From: DASROJ01 sp035646975
GTDB taxonomy: Bacteria > Acidobacteriota > Polarisedimenticolia > JACPZX01 > DASXTC01
Direction of reading: 5' to 3'
NCBI GenBank assembly: GCA_035646975.1
Contig: DASROJ010000005.1
Coordinates: forward strand, 1 to 5,334
DNA length: 5,334 nt
The position numbers were made by a program, and so were the translations under genes. The notes under the pieces are model-generated. The model was not told where the DNA came from and did no database searches. It saw nothing but the letters and a program-made list of their open reading frames with translations. Below, piece by piece: positions 1-4,650 of the stretch. Position 1 is the first letter of the stretch. Each line of letters starts with the position of its first letter.

Positions 1-930
1 CGATTGCACGATCTTGCCCACCTCTTCGATCCCGTCGACCAGTCTCGGGCCGGGATGCTGAATCGAATCCGAGATGACGACCACATGGTGTCCCGCAACC
101 GCCGGGATCCCGAGCCATTCGGGCCTCCGCGTCAGCCCGAGCGCCCAGCCGCGGTTGGGCTCCGCCGTCAGGAGCAATTCCGGTTTCATCCTGATCACCT
201 GCTCGAGGTCGTACTGACCCCAGCTTGCCGGCGCGTCCTTCGTGACCAGGTCCGCTCCGGCGATCGCGAGCGCTTCGCCGAGGAACGTCCCGCGGCCAGG
301 GGCGATGAGCGGATCGCCCTCGATGACGAAAAGGGTCCGGACGCGGACGTGCCGTCCGGCGGATACCCGCACCTGATCGATCCGCGATCGAAGCTGTCCT
401 GAGAGCGTCCGCGAGCGAGCGGGCTCTCCCACCAGGTCGCCGATGGTCTCGAGTGTTTTCAGCATCGATTCGACCGTGGGTGTGTTGATGGTGTAGACCG
501 GGATCCCCAGTCGTTCGATCCTCTCGGCGTCGTCGAGATAATTGCCGGTCGTCGTGGCCATGGCGAGGTCCGGCTTGAGGCTGACGATTTTCTCGAGGTC
601 GGGGTTGATCAGACCGCCGATGCGGGTCCGTGATCGCGCTTCGGGCGGAAAATCGCAGTAGTCAGTGACGCCCACGACGCGCTCGCCGGCTCCCATGGCG
701 AACAGAATCTCGGTGACGGAAGGGGCCAGCGAGACGATCCGCGCGGGGCGCGCGGGCACCTTCACGTCGCGGCCGGCCCCATCTAGCACCCGCGGCCCGG
801 CATCGGCCGAATCGACGCAGGCAACTGCCGCTGCCAGCCAGGAGAATCCCACGACAATCGCAACCCGTAGGGAAAAAGAAAATGCCCCCGATGCGTGTGA
901 AGGTCCCGAGTTAAGTGCTTGTCTGAGCAT
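1..930 (-). CDS. BtuF-like periplasmic substrate-binding protein of an ABC transporter (3' end cut by window edge)
   Basis: Reading the minus strand from the ATG at 930 gives 310 codons without a stop up to the window edge; only the last few residues are missing, since the usual C-terminal helix (HPGPRLVDGIEEVGKIV) is present. The protein binds its ligand in the periplasm and delivers it to a membrane permease and ATPase. Residues 1-44 form an export signal: a long polar start, a hydrophobic core (VAIVVGFSWLAAAVA), then either a weak lipobox ending at Cys38 or a cleavage after Ala-Asp-Ala. The mature part opens with the family signature ARIVSLAPSVTEILFAMGAG, followed by VVGVTDYCDFPPEA, as in vitamin B12-binding BtuF proteins, and GGLINPDLEKIVSLKPDLA. 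Cobalamin is the likeliest ligand, but heme or siderophore binders share this fold (helical-backbone metal receptor). No transporter partner is visible; it may lie beyond position 1. The start codon lacks a clear Shine-Dalgarno, and no other ATG, GTG or TTG lies between it and the in-frame stop at 994-996. Confidence 0.9.
   Translation of the reverse strand, partial: MLRQALNSGPSHASGAFSFSLRVAIVVGFSWLAAAVACVDSADAGPRVLDGAGRDVKVPARPARIVSLAPSVTEILFAMGAGERVVGVTDYCDFPPEARSRTRIGGLINPDLEKIVSLKPDLAMATTTGNYLDDAERIERLGIPVYTINTPTVESMLKTLETIGDLVGEPARSRTLSGQLRSRIDQVRVSAGRHVRVRTLFVIEGDPLIAPGRGTFLGEALAIAGADLVTKDAPASWGQYDLEQVIRMKPELLLTAEPNRGWALGLTRRPEWLGIPAVAGHHVVVISDSIQHPGPRLVDGIEEVGKIVQS
877..904. repeat. 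Left arm of a perfect 28-bp inverted repeat
   Basis: This segment is the exact reverse complement of 1004-1031 over 28 bases; pairing fails at 876/1032 and at 905/1003. It lies inside the signal-peptide coding region of the BtuF-like gene and encodes residues PSHASGAFS (10-18). The enclosed spacer, 905-1003, is 99 bp and is not itself palindromic. Confidence 0.95.
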
Positions 931-1003
931 CGGATGGAGGATTCCGGTTCTGGATTTTGAAGAGCTGCTCGTATCCGGTTTGAAATGAGTCGGTTATGAG
1001 CGC
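905..1003. promoter_or_regulatory. Divergent promoter region enclosed by the inverted repeat
   Basis: The transporter gene (leftward) and the PilZ gene (rightward) start on either side of this segment, so at least the promoters for both should lie here or overlap the arms. The stretch is visibly more AT-rich than the flanking coding DNA. I could not find a convincing sigma-70 -35/-10 pair on either strand. The heptamer TCCGGTT occurs twice in the same orientation (943-949 and 974-980), 31 bp or about three helical turns apart, which could be a pair of operator half-sites but may be chance. The first codons of the BtuF-like gene (930-905) lie within the segment. I see no cobalamin riboswitch. 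Confidence 0.5.
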
Positions 1004-1031
1004 ACCTTCACACGCATCGGGGGCATTTTCT
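1004..1031. repeat. Right arm of a perfect 28-bp inverted repeat
   Basis: This is the partner of 877-904. It ends one base before the first possible ATG of the PilZ gene, so it occupies that gene's leader and ribosome-binding region. Read on the plus strand from the ATG at 996, it encodes the same PSHASGAFS peptide as the left arm does in the BtuF-like gene. Confidence 0.95.
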
Positions 1032-1032
1032 C

Positions 1033-1530
1033 ATGGAATACATCATGACGTTGCTTGCCGCCTCCTTCAAGGGTCCCTATATTCACGCCCCGACTCGCCG
1101 AGTCCTGCATCAGGCGAGCCTCGGGAGGTCGATGACGCTGCCCGGCGAGCCCCGCTGCGATCCGCGCATCCGTCTCTGCGTGGCGATCGATGCCACGCCA
1201 CGATGGAAGGGCGGCACGCGCGTCGCGATGGAAACGATCGACATCAGCGTGAATGGCGCGGCAGTCCTGAGTCCGATCAACCTTCCGCTCAAGACGCAGG
1301 TGTCGATCTGCATCCACATTCCTGCTTATGCCGGGCAGGCGCCCATGGATCTTGGGTGCGAGGCCGTCGTGGTGAATGTCGAGGAGATCGGGCACACGAG
1401 ACGTCAGTGGCGGGCGGGTATCTACTTCCTGGACATGCCAGCGGCGGAACAACGGTTCCTGAAACGGTTCGTCTACACCGCCCTCGAAGCGTCCTCCGAT
1501 CCGGAGGGCGTGGCTGTGGCGCGGGGATGA
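1033..1530 (+). CDS. PilZ-domain protein, probable cyclic di-GMP receptor
   Basis: Predicted cytoplasmic protein of up to 165 residues built around one PilZ domain (about residues 38-150). Both halves of the c-di-GMP binding signature are intact: RxxxR as Arg41-Cys-Asp-Pro-Arg45, and (D/N)xSxxG as Asp70-Ile-Ser-Val-Asn-Gly75. The strands after these (VSICIHIPAY, CEAVVVNVEE, WRAGIYFLDM) and the final helix (AEQRFLKRFVY) match the usual PilZ barrel and its C-terminal end. There is no fused enzyme or export signal, so it probably acts by binding a partner protein when c-di-GMP is present. The start is uncertain: ATG 1033 has only a G-run at 1019-1023, ATG 1045 is possible, and ATG 1132 gives a minimal PilZ protein but its GGGAGG (1123-1128) is only 3 bases away. 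The first 33 residues match nothing I recognise. Its stop overlaps the ATG at 1527, and the next gene follows directly. Confidence 0.9.
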   Translation: MEYIMTLLAASFKGPYIHAPTRRVLHQASLGRSMTLPGEPRCDPRIRLCVAIDATPRWKGGTRVAMETIDISVNGAAVLSPINLPLKTQVSICIHIPAYAGQAPMDLGCEAVVVNVEEIGHTRRQWRAGIYFLDMPAAEQRFLKRFVYTALEASSDPEGVAVARG

Positions 1531-1535
1531 AGGAG
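1530..1535 (+). promoter_or_regulatory. Shine-Dalgarno that sets the start of the coiled-coil gene
   Basis: AAGGAG at the very end of the PilZ gene, sharing the last base of its stop codon, lies 6 bases before ATG 1542. This favours ATG 1542 over the in-frame ATG at 1527, which overlaps the PilZ stop as ATGA and has no such motif. The arrangement implies translational coupling of the two genes. Confidence 0.75.
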
Positions 1536-1541
1536 CGCGCG

Positions 1542-2276
1542 ATGAACAAGGCATCCACTACACCGACAAAGCTCGCACTCGCGATTGCGCTGGTCACGAC
1601 GGCCGCCCTGTCGGGCGGCACCAACGCCAACGCCTACACGGTCGTCACGCGTGATGGTCACATCATCCAGACCCAGGCGCGCCCGGAGATACGCGGTCTC
1701 CAGGCGCTGATGAGGCTCACACCTCATGGGCAGCTCGCGGTGATCCAGGAAGAGATGATCGACTGGGCCCGCACCGACGCGATCAATCCGATCAGCCCGG
1801 CTCCCGCGGCCATCTCGCTGCCCGACGACGTCAAGACAACTCAGCGCGCGCCCGAAAGCGCGCCCGCCCGGCCAATCCGGATGAAGATTCTCGGCAACTC
1901 GCCATCCAAGTCGACGAGCGAGACACCCACGACGCCTGCCGAGACTCAGAACGCGCAGCAGACGGCGACGACCGAGGGTTCCGCCGACCAGAAGAAGATC
2001 AATGCGCAGGAAGCCATCATCAAGCTGCAAAAGGAGTATGCGCAGGTCAACGGCCTCCGTGCCAGCGCCGCCGAGAAAAAGCAGGTCCTCGAAGCCGAGC
2101 TCGCCGACCTGCAGTCCAAACAGGTCGGGTATGCGAGCGAGGACAGCTCTTCGGCGAAGAGGATCCGGGAGCTGCAGCAGGAGATCTCCGCGGCCAGCGA
2201 GGAGATCGGCCGTTGCGAGTCGCGTCTCAATGACATCCGCGCCGAGGCGGTGCAGCTCGGTGGATCCATCGACTGA
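1542..2276 (+). CDS. Secreted protein of unknown function with C-terminal coiled coil
   Basis: A 244-residue protein that I cannot assign to a named family. It begins with a clear signal peptide: Lys3 and Lys10, a hydrophobic core (LALAIALVTTAALSGG) and a probable signal peptidase I site after Ala-Asn-Ala31. Residues 32-80 look like a small beta-rich module (YTVVTRDGHIIQTQARPEI, then LAVIQEEMIDWART). I recall similar 'DG...ARxKP' openings in secreted hypothetical proteins of Acidobacteriota, but could not check this. Residues 82-148 are rich in Pro, Thr, Ser, Ala and Gln and probably disordered. Residues 149-237 are strongly charged with heptad-like Leu/Ile spacing (KLQKEYAQV, LEAELADLQ, RIRELQQEI, CESRLNDIRAEAVQL), interrupted near 194-204, and predict a two-segment coiled coil. 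There is one cysteine, Cys225. Tight coupling to the PilZ gene suggests regulation together with, or function under, c-di-GMP signalling at the cell envelope; this is inference. Confidence 0.85.
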   Translation: MNKASTTPTKLALAIALVTTAALSGGTNANAYTVVTRDGHIIQTQARPEIRGLQALMRLTPHGQLAVIQEEMIDWARTDAINPISPAPAAISLPDDVKTTQRAPESAPARPIRMKILGNSPSKSTSETPTTPAETQNAQQTATTEGSADQKKINAQEAIIKLQKEYAQVNGLRASAAEKKQVLEAELADLQSKQVGYASEDSSSAKRIRELQQEISAASEEIGRCESRLNDIRAEAVQLGGSID

Positions 2277-2292
2277 GGCTTACGGGCCATTC

Positions 2293-2324
2293 CGGGGGGC
2301 GCTTCCGCGGAGGGGCGCCCCCCG
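2293..2324 (+). terminator. GC-rich hairpin downstream of the coiled-coil gene
   Basis: A 10-bp stem of G-C pairs only (2293-2302 with 2315-2324) encloses a 12-base loop that contains the self-complementary TCCGCGGA. It begins 17 bases after the stop codon. No T-run follows, so it is not a classical intrinsic terminator. With the C-rich repeat just downstream, it more likely protects the 3' end of the transcript or helps pause RNA polymerase for Rho. Confidence 0.55.
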
Positions 2325-2326
2325 CA

Positions 2327-2381
2327 GCATCTCCATTGCACCTCCACTGCATCTCCACCTCATCCCCACCGCGTCTCCAGG
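2327..2381 (+). repeat. Degenerate 11-bp tandem repeat, C-rich and G-poor; possible Rho utilisation site
   Basis: Five consecutive 11-base units: GCATCTCCATT, GCACCTCCACT, GCATCTCCACC, TCATCCCCACC, GCGTCTCCAGG. The core is a pyrimidine-rich TCTCCA at a fixed phase, and TCGCATCCCGC continues the pattern weakly. The first four units (44 bases) contain 23 C and only 3 G on the plus strand. A C-rich, G-poor RNA with regularly spaced YC dinucleotides just after a gene is what a rut site looks like. The minus-strand reading frames here are low-complexity translations of the repeat, not genes. Confidence 0.6.
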
Positions 2382-2515
2382 TCGCATCCCGCCCGTGACA
2401 ATCTCCATCGGAATACCTGGAAGACGCGTGCCGGTGCGGGTACCCTGAGAAACGCAGGCCGGCGGCTCGAACAGGGTCGTGTCGCATCGGCCCGGCGCCC
2501 AGGGGAAACGCTCGC
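2382..2515. other. Non-coding leader before the hydrolase gene
   Basis: Together with the hairpin and repeat upstream this completes a 239-bp gap between genes. I see no gene-like frame and no convincing -35/-10 pair. GTGACA at 2395-2400 resembles a -35 box but has no matching -10 at the right distance. A palindrome GGGTACCC lies at 2438-2445, and the pair ACCCTG (2442-2447) and CAGGGT (2472-2477) could form a weak hairpin in the hydrolase leader. The Shine-Dalgarno for the hydrolase is AGGGG at 2501-2505, 10 bases before its ATG. Confidence 0.4.
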
Positions 2516-3346
2516 ATGATCCCGGGATCCATCGATGTCCGGCCGTTTGAACATCCTTCATCGGGCCGCGTTCGCACCGGCACCCTTTATCGATCGACGG
2601 CCCCGGCCGACTCGTCCCGCGCCGCGGTGATCGTGGTTCACGGGCTCTTCGTGGACAGGACGATGCCGGAGATCGTGGAGTTCTGTCGTCGCCTCGCCGC
2701 CACCTGCGACGTGGTCTCGGTGGACATGCGAGGTCACGGTGAGGCTCCGGGCGCTTTCACCTGGGGACGCGAGGAGCATCGGGATCTCGCGGACCTCGTG
2801 GCCTTCCTGCGGGCGCTCTACGGCGCGGTGGGGGTGGTGGGTTTCTCCTTCGGCGGCGACGTGGCGATTTTCAGCGCAGCACTGTCCAAGGACAGGCACG
2901 ATGACGCGGTCCCCGATGCCATCTGCACGGTCGGCGCGCCGGCGCACCTCGACCTGTGGCGCTACCGTCTCCGGCTGCGGGGTTCCCTGCGCCATTTGAG
3001 AATGGTGCTGCGGCGCCGGCGTCGACGCTTCGTTCCGGGATGGCCGCACCTCCGATGGAAGCGCGCGGTGGATGTCGTGGCGGGGGTCTCACCCGTGCCG
3101 CTGATGATCCTGCACGGCACGAGCGACTGGCTCGTTCACCCGGACCAGGCGGCGGAGTTGTTCGCGGCCGCCGGGCCTCCCAGGGAGCTGGTCATGATTG
3201 AAGGGGGGCTGCACGCGGAGTTCATCGTCGCGCAGGATCCGGACCTGCTGCTGATACCCATCACGCGTTTCTTCGGTGTGTGGCTGGCGCCGGATCCAGG
3301 CAGGGCCTCGCCGGGCGACGTCTCGCTCAGGCGCGAAGGATCGTGA
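2516..3346 (+). CDS. Alpha/beta-hydrolase fold protein (serine hydrolase)
   Basis: A 276-residue cytoplasmic hydrolase with no signal peptide. The fold runs in the expected order: first strand and oxyanion-hole motif (AVIVVHGLF, His42-Gly43), a second strand ending DVVSVDMRGHGEAPG, and the nucleophile elbow GFSFGG with Ser111. After a cap insertion (about residues 140-185), the acid follows as Asp204 in LHGTSDWLVHPDQA and the catalytic base as His233 in EGGLHAEF. Ser-Asp-His is therefore complete and an active esterase, lipase or thioesterase-like enzyme is expected; the substrate cannot be read from sequence. The cap holds a very basic stretch with six arginines in a row (166-171), which might contact a polyanion or membrane surface. 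The start ATG has AGGGG 10 bases upstream. The gene stands alone on its strand, and its last 20 bases overlap the convergent thiolase gene. Confidence 0.93.
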   Translation: MIPGSIDVRPFEHPSSGRVRTGTLYRSTAPADSSRAAVIVVHGLFVDRTMPEIVEFCRRLAATCDVVSVDMRGHGEAPGAFTWGREEHRDLADLVAFLRALYGAVGVVGFSFGGDVAIFSAALSKDRHDDAVPDAICTVGAPAHLDLWRYRLRLRGSLRHLRMVLRRRRRRFVPGWPHLRWKRAVDVVAGVSPVPLMILHGTSDWLVHPDQAAELFAAAGPPRELVMIEGGLHAEFIVAQDPDLLLIPITRFFGVWLAPDPGRASPGDVSLRREGS

Positions 3347-4583
3347 CCACGGAGGTGCGATCGTCGCCCCCCATGTTGGCGGTCAACCCGACGGAGGGGC
3401 GTTTGGCAACCTGGTAATCTCCCGCCAGCCCCTTCATCTGCCGCCAGATTTCAACGGCCTGCTTGACGCCGGTCGCGCCCACAGGGTGGCCGAAGGCCAT
3501 GAGCCCGCCACCGGTATTGACCGGAAGCCGGCCCGTCAGCAGGACGGTGCCGTCCTTCACGATGTCGAGGCCCCGGCCAGGCCGCGCGAACCCGAGAGCC
3601 TCGTACATCTCGATCTCCGCGATGCTGAAACAGTCGTGCACTTCGGCGATCTCGATGCCGGTGGGCCCCACGCTGGCGTCGCGGTAGGCCTCGCGCGCCG
3701 CGGCGGCGGTGGTGTCGAGCGCCGTGTAGTCGCGATCGCCGTCGAGCGCAGCCGTCGCGTGGCCATACGCCGCCACTTCGATTGCCTGATCGCGCTTCAG
3801 CCCGGCCTTCGACATGCCCTGCTCGGACATCAGCACCGCGGCGGAGGCGCCGTCGCTGACCTGCGAGCAGTCGCTGACCTTGATCCAGTTCTTGTACTGC
3901 GGGTTTTCCAGGAAGTTCGGGTTCCGGTCCGACGCGGTGGCGGCCTGATCGGGCGACATCCTGACCATGCGCATGTGGGCGTAAGGATTCTTCGACGCGT
4001 TGGAATAGGCCTTGACGACGACCGCCGCGACATCCTCCGGCGTCACGCCGTACTTCTCGCAGTAGGCACGCATCCTTCTCGCGAACATGCACGGAAAGGT
4101 GAACGAGTCGAGCTGCCGTTCGGTGGCGTAGTGCGCCGCGCGGGCCAGCGCGTCGGCCCCGTCGCGGGCCGAAAGGGTAGTCTGCACCTCGACACCGGTC
4201 ACCAGGACCACATCGTACCCGGCGGAGATCGAGTCCACGCCGGCCACCAGCGCGAGCCCGCCGGAGGCGCAGGCTCCTTCCACGCGCGAGAACTGCTTGA
4301 GCGCCAGGCCCGGGTGGGCGGCGGCCAGCACGGCTCCGAGGTGCCCCTGGTGGGCGAAGATCTCTCCGGTGAAGTTGCCCACGAACCCTTTCTGGACCGC
4401 CTCCGGAGGAACGCCTGCCTTGTCGAGCGCTCCGAGCGCGGCCCGGTGCAGATGCTCGTCGATCGTCGGATTGCGCCTGCTGCCGAAATCGGGATGTCCC
4501 TTCCAGATGAAATCTGGATGGTGCTTGCCGATGAATGGGGTGTGTTCACCACCGACGATGAATACCCGTCGCGCTGGCTTCAA
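3327..4583 (-). CDS. Thiolase of the SCP2 type (acetyl-CoA acetyltransferase family)
   Basis: A 418-residue cytoplasmic enzyme, full length for a thiolase, expected to cleave 3-ketoacyl-CoA with CoA or run the reverse condensation. Counted from the TTG at 4583, the nucleophile is Cys105 in VEGACASGG. EVHDCFS supplies His316 and Cys318, and GHPVGATG supplies His366. The C-terminus has NMGGDD where classical thiolases carry the second catalytic cysteine (CxGGG); in SCP2-type thiolases the HDCF cysteine is thought to serve instead, so the active site looks intact. The frame is open further to a GTG at 4610, but AGGAGG at 4592-4597 sits exactly 8 bases before TTG 4583. That start gives MKPARRVFIVGGEHTPFIGK, the usual thiolase opening. 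It follows the glycosylasparaginase-like gene by 67 bp on the same strand, probably one transcript. A lone SCP2-type thiolase could serve fatty acid, sterol or branched-chain CoA metabolism; I cannot say which. Confidence 0.94.
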   Translation of the reverse strand: MKPARRVFIVGGEHTPFIGKHHPDFIWKGHPDFGSRRNPTIDEHLHRAALGALDKAGVPPEAVQKGFVGNFTGEIFAHQGHLGAVLAAAHPGLALKQFSRVEGACASGGLALVAGVDSISAGYDVVLVTGVEVQTTLSARDGADALARAAHYATERQLDSFTFPCMFARRMRAYCEKYGVTPEDVAAVVVKAYSNASKNPYAHMRMVRMSPDQAATASDRNPNFLENPQYKNWIKVSDCSQVSDGASAAVLMSEQGMSKAGLKRDQAIEVAAYGHATAALDGDRDYTALDTTAAAAREAYRDASVGPTGIEIAEVHDCFSIAEIEMYEALGFARPGRGLDIVKDGTVLLTGRLPVNTGGGLMAFGHPVGATGVKQAVEIWRQMKGLAGDYQVAKRPSVGLTANMGGDDRTSVVTILRA

Positions 4584-4591
4584 TGGATGAG

Positions 4592-4597
4592 CCTCCT
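4592..4597 (-). promoter_or_regulatory. Perfect Shine-Dalgarno that sets a TTG start for the thiolase
   Basis: AGGAGG on the minus strand, 8 bases before TTG (4583-4581). The alternative GTG at 4610-4608 lies upstream of this motif, has no Shine-Dalgarno of its own, and sits right after a hairpin (4616-4632). The TTG is therefore the preferred start. Confidence 0.75.
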
Positions 4598-4615
4598 GAA
4601 GGAATGCCACATGCT

Positions 4616-4632
4616 ACCGCCTGTGGGGCGGT
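4616..4632 (-). other. Short hairpin between the glycosylasparaginase-like gene and the thiolase
   Basis: A 6-bp stem ACCGCC/GGCGGT with a 5-base loop in the 67-bp gap between the two minus-strand genes. No T-run follows in the direction of transcription, so it is not a standard terminator. It may be an mRNA stability or processing element, or chance in GC-rich DNA. Confidence 0.35.
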
Positions 4633-4650
4633 TCCTCAAGCCGACGCAGG

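Noticed and set aside
4..402. Plus-strand frames over the BtuF-like gene (4-402 and 665-988)
   Set aside because: They are antisense to a well-supported substrate-binding protein, and their translations look like shadow frames.
905..1003. Cobalamin riboswitch upstream of the BtuF-like gene
   Set aside because: The leader available on the minus strand is too short, and I see no B12-box-like motif or multi-helix layout.
877..1031. Inverted repeat read as an ordinary intrinsic terminator between divergent genes
   Set aside because: The genes diverge from this spot, so no terminator is needed. The loop would be 99 bases, and one arm lies inside coding sequence.
996..1541. In-frame upward extension of the coiled-coil gene from ATG 996 through the PilZ gene
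   Set aside because: The extension overlaps the PilZ coding frame and its product is low-complexity and Arg/His/Gly-rich. The signal peptide and Shine-Dalgarno place the real start at 1542. The ATG at 996 is of interest only for the inversion idea.
994..1554. Minus-strand frame of 186 codons over the PilZ gene
   Set aside because: It is antisense to a clear PilZ domain, has no recognisable domain and no good ribosome binding site.
2227..2583. Minus-strand frames across the gap between the coiled-coil and hydrolase genes
   Set aside because: Their residues are mostly the translated 11-bp repeat and hairpin (repeated Trp-Arg-Cys and Met-Glu-Met patterns). They have no ribosome binding site and run into flanking genes.
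4616..4632. Intrinsic terminator separating the glycosylasparaginase-like gene from the thiolase
   Set aside because: The stem is only 6 bp and no T-run follows on the minus strand, so co-transcription remains more likely.
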